Source of the DNA: G963678255 sp963678255
GTDB taxonomy: Bacteria > Cloacimonadota > Cloacimonadia > Cloacimonadales > WRIO01
Reading direction: 5' to 3'
Length of the DNA: 64,000 nucleotides
NCBI GenBank assembly: GCA_963678255.2
Contig: CAXXTW010000002.1
Span: 248,001-312,000 of the forward strand
Made by a program: the position numbers and the translations under genes. The notes under the pieces are model-generated. The model did not search any database. It was not told where the DNA came from and saw only the letters and a program-made list of their open reading frames with translations. Shown piece after piece: positions 1-8,480 of this stretch (position 1 is the first letter of the stretch; each line of letters begins with the position of its first letter).

Positions 1-739
1 ATCAGGATTTTTTGAAATCACTTTATTAGGTCAAAATGTCAATTCTTATCGTTGGAATGATATGAGTTTTCCTGATTTACTCAGAAAGATTAATGAAATT
101 GATACAATAAAAAGAATTAGATTTATCACTTCTCATCCAAAGGATTTGTCTGATGATTTGATCAAAGCTATGGTTGATTGTGATAAATTATGCGAACATA
201 TCCATTTACCTGTTCAAAGTGGTAATAATGATGTTTTAAAAGCTATGAACAGAGGTTATACCAAAGAACACTATATAAACCTAATAAAAAAACTCAGACT
301 GGCTATTCCAAATATTGCTATCACTACTGATGTAATTGCTGGTTTTCCAGGAGAATCAGATGAACAATTTGAAGAAACCTTTAATCTGATGAAAGAAATT
401 CGCTATGATTTTGCCTTTATGTTTAAATACTCTACTCGTACTGGTACTAAATCTGAACATTTTGACAATCAGGTTCCAGAAGATATTCGTTTGCTTAGAT
501 TACAAAGATTGATTGATCTCCAAACTGAGATTACTCATGAAAAATATAAAGAACAAATCGGTAAAATTGTTGAAGTTTATATCGAAGGAATTAGTAAAAA
601 AGATACAAATGAATTATGTGGAAAGACCAGGGATTTTAAAATTACTGTTTTTAAAGGCACAGAAGATCTCATACATACTTTTGTAACCTTAAAAATTATT
701 GATGCAGTCGGATGGACTTTAAAAGGTGAAAGAGTTTAG
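1..739 (+). CDS. miaB: MiaB, tRNA-2-methylthio-N6-dimethylallyladenosine synthase (3' part)
   Basis: Radical-SAM methylthiotransferase that adds a methylthio group to i6A37 of tRNAs reading UNN codons. The frame is open from base 2, so the gene starts upstream of the window, and the N-terminal domain and the radical-SAM cysteine motif are not visible. What is seen: the family signature EITLLGQNVNSY at the window edge, then RFITSHPKDL, HLPVQSGNNDVLKAMNRGYT and DVIAGFPGESDEQFEET, all characteristic of the MiaB radical-SAM barrel. The C-terminal part (about the last 65 residues, including CGKTRDFKITVF) fits the RNA-binding TRAM domain. MiaB is preferred over MtaB or RimO because of the LGQNVNSY and LPVQSG wording. 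The gene ends in TAG just before a hairpin at 751-780. Confidence 0.93.
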   Translation, partial: SGFFEITLLGQNVNSYRWNDMSFPDLLRKINEIDTIKRIRFITSHPKDLSDDLIKAMVDCDKLCEHIHLPVQSGNNDVLKAMNRGYTKEHYINLIKKLRLAIPNIAITTDVIAGFPGESDEQFEETFNLMKEIRYDFAFMFKYSTRTGTKSEHFDNQVPEDIRLLRLQRLIDLQTEITHEKYKEQIGKIVEVYIEGISKKDTNELCGKTRDFKITVFKGTEDLIHTFVTLKIIDAVGWTLKGERV

Positions 740-750
740 AAAATCTATCT

Positions 751-780
751 TGGAGACACTCTAGTTTATTTGTGTCTCCA
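751..780. terminator. Hairpin between convergent miaB and lipoprotein gene
   Basis: GGAGACAC (752-759) pairs perfectly with GTGTCTCC (772-779), extended by an outer T/A pair, with a 12-nt loop. It lies between the stop of miaB and the stop of the minus-strand lipoprotein, so it may serve both. The T-tract on either side is poor, hence moderate confidence. Confidence 0.6.
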
Positions 781-806
781 TAATTCATAACTTTTATATT
801 TTACTA

Positions 807-1475
807 TTATTTTAAGATTCTAGAATTCTCAATTTCTTTAAAAGTATCATGTAAGAAATTTAGATAGATTTCTTCTTTTTTACGTTCTTCTGGATAAAAT
901 GGATAAAAAACTATAAGAACAGGTTGAACCCATTTGGTTATGGATGCATCTCTTAGAATAGTATAAATTAGTTGTTTATCTTTGTTATAAACTTTAACTT
1001 CCAGATGATAATATGTTTTGTATGGAACAGGAATCAAAGTTGCAGAACTTGTTGCTACAAGTGTGGCAAAAAATTGATGTGAAAAAACCTTGCTTTTCTC
1101 TATCCTAATATGTATTGAATAATCATTATTCATCATTAAACTGTCTCTTATTTTCCTTCTTTTGGGGTCATTAACATCATCAGGATCATCAGTAAACATG
1201 TCATATTGACTAATGTTGTTTATCTCTCGCAATGCATCTGAGAATATGTCATTAAATCCTCTGATAAGATTATACTTCTTATCTATCTTTGGCACTGTAT
1301 CAAAACCCTTTGTTTGAGAAACATGTGTAAAAAGAAAAAGTACTTTGACAGGTTTTTCTGTATTTTTCCCAATCTCTTTTCCTTCATACTTTCCTTTGAT
1401 TTCTGATCGAATTGTAGCACAACTGGTAAGTATGATAGTCATTAATATCAATAACAGCCTGATAAGATTTCTCAT
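807..1475 (-). CDS. Predicted lipoprotein of unknown function
   Basis: 222 residues. The N-terminus has basic residues, a hydrophobic stretch and a lipobox LTSC (Cys at about residue 19), so the mature protein should be lipid-anchored in the envelope. The rest has no motif I recognise. It is mixed alpha/beta with one hydrophobic patch (ATSSATLIPVPYKTYYHLEV) that resembles an edge of a beta-sandwich, and it ends with a charged helix. The start ATG is preceded by GGAGGAAAT, and a well-formed promoter lies at 1494-1522. It is monocistronic and convergent with miaB. The neighbouring insertion sequence landed just upstream of its promoter. No function is assigned. Confidence 0.8.
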   Translation of the reverse strand: MRNLIRLLLILMTIILTSCATIRSEIKGKYEGKEIGKNTEKPVKVLFLFTHVSQTKGFDTVPKIDKKYNLIRGFNDIFSDALREINNISQYDMFTDDPDDVNDPKRRKIRDSLMMNNDYSIHIRIEKSKVFSHQFFATLVATSSATLIPVPYKTYYHLEVKVYNKDKQLIYTILRDASITKWVQPVLIVFYPFYPEERKKEEIYLNFLHDTFKEIENSRILK

Positions 1476-1493
1476 ATTTCCTCCATTTTGAAA

Positions 1494-1522
1494 ATTATAA
1501 TGGATATTTTTAAAAACTTCAA
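1494..1522 (-). promoter_or_regulatory. Sigma70-type promoter of the lipoprotein gene
   Basis: Read on the minus strand: TTGAAG (1522-1517), a 17-bp spacer, and a perfect TATAAT (1499-1494), about 20 bases before the start codon and its GGAGG. The IS66 element begins only about 26 bp upstream of the -35 box and leaves the promoter intact. Confidence 0.6.
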
Positions 1523-1547
1523 GTGTTTTTAAATATTTCTTTATAAA

Positions 1548-1570
1548 CTTTTTGAGTAACTACTCAGGTA
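1548..1570 (+). repeat. Left target duplication and terminal inverted repeat of the IS66 element
   Basis: 8-bp target copy CTTTTTGA at 1548-1555, followed by the 15-bp inverted end at 1556-1570. The match to the right end breaks at the 16th base (C versus T). Confidence 0.93.
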
Positions 1571-1726
1571 CCCTTCGTTAAGTTTTAAAAACACCATTTT
1601 TGTTATTTTTAATAAACATTTTTTGTTATAATCATGCCTTATTATTTACCTTTCCAATAATATATATTAAAACTTAGAATATACACAATATATTATAAAA
1701 AACTATCAATATTAATAAGAAATACA

Positions 1727-1755
1727 TTGACATATATAGTTAATTAATTCATTAT
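1727..1755 (+). promoter_or_regulatory. Putative transposase promoter
   Basis: TTGACA (1727-1732), 17-bp spacer, CATTAT (1750-1755). The A of the transposase ATG lies seven bases after the -10 box, which is where transcription would normally start. No Shine-Dalgarno sequence is visible, so a leaderless transcript is possible. Confidence 0.5.
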
Positions 1756-1761
1756 GTACTT

Positions 1762-3168
1762 ATGGATTATAAAAGTAAATATTATGAAGCTAAAGCTGAA
1801 AATGACAGGCTTAAACTGGAAATTTGCCGGTTAAAAATCAGCATTGCAGAAGAAAGAGCTGAACTCAAAGAAGAAATCAGGCTTTTAAGTGAAAAGGTTG
1901 ATTTCTTAATGAAAATTCTCGAAAAGAAAAATAACCCTAAGAACAGTAACAATTCATCAATACCTCCTTCGATGGACTTATCAAGAAAGAATAAAAGTAC
2001 AAGAGAAAAAAGCAATAAGAAAAGCGGAGGACAGTCCGGTCATAATGGAAAAACCCTTTTACAAGTAAAAAATCCAGATCAGATTGTTGAATTAAAGGTA
2101 AATCAATGTCATTGTGGACATCATTTTAATGATGATGAATTTAGATTAAATTCCAAACGACAGGTGATTGATATCCCTTCTATACAAGCATTCATCAAAG
2201 AATTTCAGCAATATTCATGCATTTGCCCTGATTGTAATAATAAATATCTGGCTGAATATCCTGAAAATGTTACGGCCCCGGTTCAGTACGGTGAAAACAT
2301 TCAGACCATCGTTTCGTATTTGAATGTTTACCAATGTATTCCATTTAAAAGAACAGCTCAGCTTTTGTCTGATGTTGTTAATATAAGAATTTCCCAGGGA
2401 TCATTGAAAAACATATTAAGGAAATTTGCTGATAAATCTAAGGTTATCTATGAGAGAATTAAAAAGAATCTGAGCTCCTCGAAAGTTGTTGGTTCTGATG
2501 AAACAAGCGTAAAGGTCAATGGTAAAAAAGGATGGATTTGGGCTTGGAGAGACATTAAGAATGTGTTTCTTGAATATTCTCATACCAGAGGATACGAGAC
2601 AATTCAAAAAATATGGGAAAACGGTTTGCCTGAATCTGTGTTAGTTACGGACAGATTTTCCGCTCAGTTAAAAACGAAGGCTTTAAATCATCAGATTTGT
2701 CTGGCTCATATTCTTAGAGATCTAACTTATATTGAGGAAAGAGAAAAGCATCCTTTTTCTACTGATTTCAAAAGCCTGGTAAAAGAAATTTTTCAATTCA
2801 AGCGAATCCAAACAATAGATTATGACAGATCTTCTCCAGAAATGAAACACTTTGAAGATAAAATCAATATTCTACTGGCGATGACTATTTGCAAAAAAGA
2901 GTTTAAAGAAACCTCTACTCTTCAGAAATCTTTGATAAAAATCAGAGGATATATTTTGCCTTGTGTTTATGAAACAGTCATTCCTCCGGATAACAATGAT
3001 TCAGAAAGAGCTCTTAGAAATGTTAAAGTTAAACTTAAAGTGTCTGGGCAGTTTAAAAATGGGGCTCAGGACTACTGTATCATTAGATCCGTTATTGATA
3101 CTGCTAAAAAAAGAGGATTAAATATCTTTGATATTCTGTCTAAAATCCCTGAACTTTCTCCCAGATAA
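1762..3168 (+). CDS. IS66-family transposase (TnpC-like)
   Basis: 468 residues, full length for the short IS66 class. In order: an N-terminal coiled coil or leucine zipper (about 1-55), a Ser/Asn/Lys-rich linker with the family motif NSNNSSIPPS (61-70), a zinc ribbon with cysteine pairs CHC (116-118) and CICPDC (153-158), then the DDE catalytic core. Catalytic residues: D246 in SDETSVKVNGKKGW, D297 in LVTDRFSAQ and E415 in NNDSERALRNVK. The ORF is uninterrupted and fills the element. It catalyses cut-and-paste or replicative movement of the element. The start ATG 1762 has no upstream Shine-Dalgarno; no better start was seen. Confidence 0.95.
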   Translation: MDYKSKYYEAKAENDRLKLEICRLKISIAEERAELKEEIRLLSEKVDFLMKILEKKNNPKNSNNSSIPPSMDLSRKNKSTREKSNKKSGGQSGHNGKTLLQVKNPDQIVELKVNQCHCGHHFNDDEFRLNSKRQVIDIPSIQAFIKEFQQYSCICPDCNNKYLAEYPENVTAPVQYGENIQTIVSYLNVYQCIPFKRTAQLLSDVVNIRISQGSLKNILRKFADKSKVIYERIKKNLSSSKVVGSDETSVKVNGKKGWIWAWRDIKNVFLEYSHTRGYETIQKIWENGLPESVLVTDRFSAQLKTKALNHQICLAHILRDLTYIEEREKHPFSTDFKSLVKEIFQFKRIQTIDYDRSSPEMKHFEDKINILLAMTICKKEFKETSTLQKSLIKIRGYILPCVYETVIPPDNNDSERALRNVKVKLKVSGQFKNGAQDYCIIRSVIDTAKKRGLNIFDILSKIPELSPR

Positions 3169-3174
3169 TATTAA

Positions 3175-3197
3175 TACCTGAGTAGTTACCTTTTTGA
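3175..3197 (+). repeat. Right terminal inverted repeat and target duplication of the IS66 element
   Basis: TACCTGAGTAGTTAC (3175-3189), perfect inverse of the left end, followed by the second target copy CTTTTTGA (3190-3197). Confidence 0.93.
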
Positions 3198-3990
3198 TTA
3201 ACACCCTATTTTTTTAACCATTATTGGAGAAACCTTGTTTATACATCAAAGGGATATTAGTAAGGTGTTCCTTGGAGCTCAAAAATAAAATATCATTTAA
3301 TATTTATAAGTTCTCATGAATTCGGACAGTTTTTCCGATATTTTTAAGACAATACAAAAAATGAATTTATTGGAATGGGGGAGAAGTAATTTGTAATTAA
3401 ACTGATGAAAGCTATTCTAGCTTTGTTTTTGTATTAATAATATTAATAGTGTCAGTAGATCCTTCTGTTGAATTCCTCTTTTTTTTCAAATCATTATTTC
3501 CTTTTCTTCAAAACTAAATGGTATATTTGTTTTTTTTTGGTATTTTGTCTCAATTAGTTATACACTCAAAATATTAGTCATTTATAATTGAATTAGATTG
3601 CATCTTTATTTTAGCTTTTTATATAGGGTTTTTAAATGAGAATTTTTAAATAACATTTTCTTTTGTGCAAATTCTTTAACAAAATTTTATTGTGTTTGAG
3701 AATAGAAACAATTTGAATAATGGTAGTAGTAGCGTAAAAGATTTAGTATTAATAGTTTAGAATAAGTTTCTCATAGTTTTTCACTCAATAAGAAATATTA
3801 ATATTATTATTAACATCAAATTAAATAATAGTTTATACTATTAATAAACAAAATGACTATTTTAATTACAAATAATATAAAAATCATTAAGTATAAAAAA
3901 TTATAAATAAAATATAAATACAAAAAACTAATGAAATAGTCCCTTATAAAGAGGTTTATTCTATATTTAAAAATAAAATAATTTTTTATA
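3198..3990. other. Gene-free AT-rich region downstream of the IS element
   Basis: About 790 bp with no credible ORF, tRNA or structured RNA recognised. It is AT-rich with several poly-T and poly-A tracts. A short stretch near 3261-3280 (CCTTGGAG) faintly resembles the end of the 11-bp repeat arrays described elsewhere, but the match is too short to call. Confidence 0.6.
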
Positions 3991-4019
3991 TTGACAAGTT
4001 TAATAAATTATTATATTTT
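3991..4019 (+). promoter_or_regulatory. Sigma70-type promoter of the PKD secreted protein
   Basis: TTGACA (3991-3996), 17-bp spacer, TATTTT (4014-4019). It is about 28 bp before the start codon, and the Shine-Dalgarno GGAGG lies at 4037-4041. Confidence 0.65.
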
Positions 4020-4046
4020 TTTTAACAATAAAACTTGGAGGTTTAT

Positions 4047-5675
4047 ATGAAAGTCAGAATGTTAATGTTACTTGTACTTATTTTACTACTAAGTACAACA
4101 CTGTCAGCACTAAGAATTTATTTTCCAGACACACCTTACAACACCCAATTATATTGGGGAAGAGTATTACCATCGACATCTCACACTAAAGCATTTAGAA
4201 TAGAAAACAATTCTTACAATAATACTGTAACCATTACTAGATTACAAATTTATGAGGGGTATAATAATCCTGCAAATTTCAGTTTTACAGATACAGGTAA
4301 TACAACCTACACTTTCAGTCCAGCTTTGGTCTTAGCTCCAGGAGAAACGTATGATATTAATGGAATTAGTTGTTTTCCAAATCCTGGGAATAGTTTAATC
4401 AATTCAAACGTAACTGCTTATAATGGAAACTCTCAAGTTGGCGGTTCTCAAATGACGTTGATAGTGGGATCTCTTATCGCAGCATATTCTGTTGAAATGG
4501 GTACAGTTAAACCAGGCAATCCTGTAGAAAAACTTTTATATGTTCAAAACCAATCTAATTATACTGTTGATAATGTTGTTGTTTCTGTCCCATCTGGTGC
4601 TGGAGAATATTACTCCATAAAACATGGTTATGGTAATTATACGAATAGCATTAGTTTAGGATCTTTAACATCATATCAGACAATAGGCATACTTATAAAA
4701 TGTGAGTATTTTGTTGATCCTGGCACTCAATATCTCACCACACCTTACACTAGATCATTAACTACCACTTACAATTCTGGGACTATCACAACACCAATTC
4801 ATGCAACTTTAGATTTAGGTATTTATCCTAATTATTCTTACCAAAATACACATTATCCCACTCCTGGTGTCGAACCCGATTTGTTTGAAGATACTTCTAT
4901 TACTTTCACATCTAACTATCTATTCCAATCATCATCTCATCCTTATACTGTTGAATGGGATTTTAGTTATAATGGCACTTTTATAACTGAAGCTACTGGT
5001 GGAGAAGTCACTCATACTTTTACGACTCCAGGTACTTATACGGTTGCTCTAAAAGTAGCTGATCAATATGGTTTCAGAATTGTTACCAGAAATTTAATCA
5101 TAAATGCAATTCCTACCCCTTCTGCTGTCTTTACTGGAACTCCTGTCTCAGGAACATGCCCATTAACTGTTAACTTCTCTGCCCCTCAATCTGGTCTGGT
5201 TCATCCCTCAACAAGATATGCTTGGGATTATGATAATGATGGAGTTACGGACGAAACTACAAGTGAATCTACCATATCTCATACTTATACAAGAACTGGT
5301 GTTTATAGTGTCAAATGTAGTGTAAAGAATGTTGCTTTTGATACTTCATATAGAAGAAGTAACTATATTAATGTATATCAATTACTTTCACAACAATCAA
5401 CTACTACAACTTTAAACAACTATCCTAATCCTTTCAATCCTAGCACAACCATTTCTTTTGATTTAGCTACAGAACAAAGAGTTAACCTTTTTGTATATAA
5501 CACTCGTGGTCAAAGAGTTGCTACATTGCTTGATAATTCAACTCAAAATGGTCATGTTGTTGCTAATTGGACTGGTAAAGATGACAATGGTAAAAGTGTA
5601 TCTTCTGGCATTTATTACTGTGTACTAAAAGGTAAAAACATTGATTTGAAAAAGAAAATGATCTTAATCAAATAG
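4047..5675 (+). CDS. Secreted PKD-domain protein with C-terminal sorting domain
   Basis: 542 residues. The ATG at 4047 is chosen because TTGGAGG just upstream is its ribosome site; the longer TTG start at 4035 would translate that site. An N-terminal signal peptide (about 1-21, ending LSTTLSA) is followed by two beta-sandwich-like segments rich in Asn/Thr. Then come two PKD domains, with the cores VEWDFSYNG and YAWDYDNDGVTDE each followed by a HTFTTPGTYTV- or HTYTRTGVYSV-type strand. A C-terminal domain begins NYPNPFNPSTTISF and ends with a GIYY strand and a lysine-rich tail. That end matches FlgD-Ig-like / type A sorting domains, which direct cargo across the outer membrane in FCB bacteria. 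The protein is probably surface-displayed or released; its ligand is unknown. Confidence 0.85.
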   Translation: MKVRMLMLLVLILLLSTTLSALRIYFPDTPYNTQLYWGRVLPSTSHTKAFRIENNSYNNTVTITRLQIYEGYNNPANFSFTDTGNTTYTFSPALVLAPGETYDINGISCFPNPGNSLINSNVTAYNGNSQVGGSQMTLIVGSLIAAYSVEMGTVKPGNPVEKLLYVQNQSNYTVDNVVVSVPSGAGEYYSIKHGYGNYTNSISLGSLTSYQTIGILIKCEYFVDPGTQYLTTPYTRSLTTTYNSGTITTPIHATLDLGIYPNYSYQNTHYPTPGVEPDLFEDTSITFTSNYLFQSSSHPYTVEWDFSYNGTFITEATGGEVTHTFTTPGTYTVALKVADQYGFRIVTRNLIINAIPTPSAVFTGTPVSGTCPLTVNFSAPQSGLVHPSTRYAWDYDNDGVTDETTSESTISHTYTRTGVYSVKCSVKNVAFDTSYRRSNYINVYQLLSQQSTTTTLNNYPNPFNPSTTISFDLATEQRVNLFVYNTRGQRVATLLDNSTQNGHVVANWTGKDDNGKSVSSGIYYCVLKGKNIDLKKKMILIK

Positions 5676-5692
5676 TATCATATGGCTAGAGA

Positions 5693-5718
5693 AACTCCAA
5701 AGATAAAATATTGGAGTT
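5693..5718 (+). terminator. Hairpin after the PKD protein
   Basis: AACTCCAA (5693-5700) and TTGGAGTT (5711-5718) pair perfectly with a 10-nt loop, followed by CTTATAATT. Confidence 0.5.
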
Positions 5719-5743
5719 CTTATAATTAACTGATGATATATTG

Positions 5744-5770
5744 AGGCGCGATTGATTAAATCGCGCCTTT
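5744..5770. terminator. GC-rich hairpin between convergent genes
   Basis: AGGCGCGATT (5744-5753) and AATCGCGCCT (5759-5768), a perfect 10-bp stem with a 5-nt loop, in otherwise AT-rich DNA. TTTATT follows on the plus strand. It sits between the plus-strand PKD gene and the end of the 23-gene minus-strand run, so it may stop transcription from both sides. Confidence 0.7.
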
Positions 5771-5812
5771 ATTAAAAAACTATTAGTTTTATTTCTTTCT
5801 TTGTATTACTAA

Positions 5813-6922
5813 TCAAACAATTATTTGTCTGTTGAACTCAATAATTTTTATCAACAATTCTCTGCTTGATTTTAATATATTATCATTAAATTCATATTCA
5901 GGATTGTGTAAGGGTTTACTTGAAGTCCCGTTACCAATCCCAAAAAAAGTTCCGGGTGTTACTGACAAATAGTGTCCAAAATCTTCTGACCAACGAAAAG
6001 GTTTCTCTGTAATTTTATAGTTAATTTCATTTTCTTCACATAATCTTACTAAAGCTTCTGATACATTTGGATTATTTACAGTGGAAGGGAAAGGTTCAAG
6101 AATATCATAAGAAAAATTCAAATGATACCATTCAGCAATTTTTTGACAATTTGAAATGGTTTTCTCTAATATATAGTTCAAATCAGATTGACGATATGCT
6201 CTTAAAGTCACACCAATTTCTCCAATACCCGGATTAATTCCAAAATGATTATCTCCCATTCTAATCTTAACTATTGTTGATAATGTAAATCCCAATCCTT
6301 CAATTGATTGTGGAAGTTTATTGATCATCATGATTGCTGAGGCAATCGCTTGAGATGGATTGATTCCATTCTCTGGTTCTGAAGCATGTGAAGTGAGACC
6401 TTCGAATTTTAATAACAACCCGCTTGAAGCTGAAGCAAATATTCCCTTGGAAATAATTATTTGGTTGGTTGGATAATCGGAAAGATTATGAAATCCAAAT
6501 ATCATATCTATTCCCAAACTTTTATAAATATCTGTTGCTGTAATATTTATAGCTCCTTCACCTGTTTCTTCTGCTGATTGAAAAAGAAGAACAATCTTTC
6601 CAGAATATTGATCCCTTTTTGATAAATACTCAGCTAAACCTAGGAGGATGGTTGAATGACCATCATGTCCGCATAAATGCCTGACTTGATTTGCTTTTGA
6701 AGTATCAGGTAAACCATCTATTTCTGATCTAAAAGCTATTGTCTTTCCTGGTTTTTTTGAATCAAAAATTGCTATAATACTGTAAGAATTAGCAACACTA
6801 TAAATTGAATCTGGGTTGTAATCTTTTAGGGTATCTTGTATATACTGTGATGTTTTAATTTCCTGATTTGATAGCTCAGCTATTTGATTTAAATCATTTT
6901 TTATTTTCTTCAGTGTTTTCAT
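5813..6922 (-). CDS. M20D-family amidohydrolase / metallopeptidase
   Basis: 369 residues from the ATG at 6922. Zinc-dependent hydrolase of the aminoacylase / hippurate hydrolase / carboxypeptidase group, which removes acyl or amino-acid groups from small amides. Visible signatures: RSEIDGLP, the metal site CGHDGHST, FQSAEETGEGA (catalytic Glu pair), GFHN, TSHASEPE, WSEDFGHYL and the last ligand in LHNPEYEFND. No signal peptide, so cytoplasmic. It is the last gene of the long minus-strand run and overlaps xer by 29 bp. A GTG at 6970 with an excellent GGAGG would add 16 residues. The ATG fits the family N-terminus better (MKTLKKIKNDLNQIAEL), but the start is not settled. The exact substrate cannot be told. 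Confidence 0.88.
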   Translation of the reverse strand: MKTLKKIKNDLNQIAELSNQEIKTSQYIQDTLKDYNPDSIYSVANSYSIIAIFDSKKPGKTIAFRSEIDGLPDTSKANQVRHLCGHDGHSTILLGLAEYLSKRDQYSGKIVLLFQSAEETGEGAINITATDIYKSLGIDMIFGFHNLSDYPTNQIIISKGIFASASSGLLLKFEGLTSHASEPENGINPSQAIASAIMMINKLPQSIEGLGFTLSTIVKIRMGDNHFGINPGIGEIGVTLRAYRQSDLNYILEKTISNCQKIAEWYHLNFSYDILEPFPSTVNNPNVSEALVRLCEENEINYKITEKPFRWSEDFGHYLSVTPGTFFGIGNGTSSKPLHNPEYEFNDNILKSSRELLIKIIEFNRQIIV

Positions 6923-7835
6923 TTCTTTTAATTCTTTCTTTGGACCTTGGGTGAGTTTGAGAATAGACACTCTTTATATCCTCCATGGTAACATGAGTAT
7001 AAACCTCCGTTGTTCCAATATCTTCATGCCCCAACATTTCTTGTATAGCTCTAATATCAGCACCATGTGATAACAAATGAGTAGCAAAACTGTGTCTGAG
7101 AGTGTGTGGTGAGAACCCTTTTTCACTAATTATTTGATTTATATAGGATTTTACAATTTTGTAAATAATATAAGTAGAGATTCTTAATCCTTTTGTTGTT
7201 AAAAATACACTTTTTTCTTGTAATTTTGGTGCAAATGTAAACCGTATTTTAAAATAATCTGATAAAGCACTAACTGCTAACTCAGTCATTGGGACAAGCC
7301 TTTCTTTTGAGCCTTTCCCAAATACTTTAACCACTTCATTCTTCAAATCTACATCATCAATATTTATTCCAGCCATTTCAGAAATTCTCAATCCACTAGA
7401 ATAAAACAATTCCAAAATTGCTCTGTCTCTAATCCCTGTATTTTCGCTTAAGACAGGTAATTCTAAAAGTCTGACCATCTCATCTTCTGTAAAAAAATGA
7501 GGAAGTTTTCTTTTATACTTTGGTGTTTTAATTCTCCTTAAGGGATTATGCTCAAGATAATCTTGACGTATTAGAAATCTGAATAACTCTTTTATGGGTA
7601 TGATTTTTCTTTCAATACTTCTGTTTAATAAATTCTTTTCGACTAAGGAAAACATATAATCTCTTAACATTTGAGCTGTTATGTCTCTAATTTCTATCTT
7701 ATAATCTTCAAAATACTTCATTAAATATTCCTGAAAATCTAGAAGATCTCTATGATAGGCAATAATAGTATTTTGAGAACAATTACGACTTTTTAGATAA
7801 CTAAGATATTCTTGGATATATTCAAAAAATACCAT
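6894..7835 (-). CDS. xerD: XerC/XerD-type tyrosine recombinase
   Basis: 313 residues, the usual Xer length. Site-specific recombinase that resolves chromosome dimers at dif with FtsK. An N-terminal SAM-like core-binding domain (about 1-100) precedes the catalytic domain. All active-site residues are present: R150 (SGLRISE), K174 (GKGSKERLVP), H244 and R247 (SPHTLRHSFATHLL), H270 (LGHEDI) and nucleophile Y279 (TTEVYTHV). The start ATG 7835 shares bases with the TAA of the upstream TPR gene (TAATG), which suggests translational coupling. XerC versus XerD cannot be separated by eye, so the symbol is tentative. Being embedded in a housekeeping run argues for a chromosomal Xer rather than an integrase. 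Confidence 0.88.
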   Translation of the reverse strand: MVFFEYIQEYLSYLKSRNCSQNTIIAYHRDLLDFQEYLMKYFEDYKIEIRDITAQMLRDYMFSLVEKNLLNRSIERKIIPIKELFRFLIRQDYLEHNPLRRIKTPKYKRKLPHFFTEDEMVRLLELPVLSENTGIRDRAILELFYSSGLRISEMAGINIDDVDLKNEVVKVFGKGSKERLVPMTELAVSALSDYFKIRFTFAPKLQEKSVFLTTKGLRISTYIIYKIVKSYINQIISEKGFSPHTLRHSFATHLLSHGADIRAIQEMLGHEDIGTTEVYTHVTMEDIKSVYSQTHPRSKERIKRNENTEENKK

Positions 7836-8479
7836 TACCAATATTTACCTTGTTTAAAAGTGTTAGGATTCCCTTTTTTTCTTTTAAGATCTTCTTTTTC
7901 TTTTTCTTCAATATTTTTTAGAATATTTAACGCGTCTTGCTTTTTTTGATCTAGTTGTTCCTGCTTTTGATTATCTTTGTTTTTTTCAGAATCTTTTTGA
8001 TCTTTATTCTTATTTTGATCATTATTCTGGCTTTTATTCTTTTGCTCCTGTATTTTCTTTAAGGTAAGCTCAAAATTCTTTCTGGAATCCTTGTTTTCAG
8101 GATTTAAAACCATTGATTTTCGAAAACTATCCAAAGCTTGCTTATATTCTTGATTTTGAAAACAAATATTACCAATATTATGGTAAATTTTGTCTTTTTC
8201 TTTAAATTTTGGATCATTGAGAGATAATTGAAATTCTTTTAATGCTTCTGAGTATTTTGATGATTTATATAATGCATTCCCTAGATTAAAATGAAAAATA
8301 CCTTCTGTTGGGTTATTAACAGAATTATCTTGGAAAATTTTCGTAGCTTTCTCTATGTTTCCTCTGTGATAAGCAGATTTTCCAACCGAATTTTTAAATG
8401 ATTTAAAATAGTTTAATTGTAGTGAAAAAAGATTATTACATAAAATTACTAGAAATAAAAATATACAATTCTTTTTCAT
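7835..8479 (-). CDS. batC: BatC-like TPR protein
   Basis: 214 residues: a signal-peptide-like N-terminus (about 1-19), then two to three tetratricopeptide repeats (about 45-125, with GIFHFNLGNALYKSSKYSEA and KIYHNIGNICFQNQEYKQA). A low-complexity Gln/Lys/Asn/Asp tail (about 140-195) and an Arg/Lys end finishing GKYW follow. The TPR plus charged tail plus final aromatic is typical of the BatC/TPR component of Bat (aerotolerance) operons, which acts in the periplasm or at the membrane with the VWA proteins BatA and BatB. It starts 1 bp after batB and overlaps xer. The sequence identity of the tail is not informative because it is low complexity. Confidence 0.78.
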   Translation of the reverse strand: MKKNCIFLFLVILCNNLFSLQLNYFKSFKNSVGKSAYHRGNIEKATKIFQDNSVNNPTEGIFHFNLGNALYKSSKYSEALKEFQLSLNDPKFKEKDKIYHNIGNICFQNQEYKQALDSFRKSMVLNPENKDSRKNFELTLKKIQEQKNKSQNNDQNKNKDQKDSEKNKDNQKQEQLDQKKQDALNILKNIEEKEKEDLKRKKGNPNTFKQGKYW

Positions 8480-8480
8480 T

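Larger units (their letters stand above)
1556..3189 (+). mobile_element. Complete IS66-family insertion sequence (single-transposase type)
   Basis: A 1634-bp element bounded by perfect 15-bp inverted ends, GTAACTACTCAGGTA at 1556-1570 and its reverse complement at 3175-3189. It is flanked by identical 8-bp direct repeats CTTTTTGA (1548-1555 and 3190-3197). Ends beginning GTAA and an 8-bp target duplication are known traits of IS66. It has one transposase gene and no tnpA/tnpB accessory genes, as in the ISBst12-like branch. The intact ORF, perfect ends and perfect duplication suggest a recent, potentially active insertion. Confidence 0.95.

Noticed and set aside
3190..4020. A tRNA or small RNA in the long gap
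   Set aside because: No cloverleaf arms, conserved T-loop or strong hairpin could be found in this AT-rich stretch.
6894..7835. The tyrosine recombinase as evidence for a prophage or integron
   Set aside because: It is embedded in an unbroken housekeeping run with no attachment repeats or phage genes, so a chromosomal Xer is the simpler reading.
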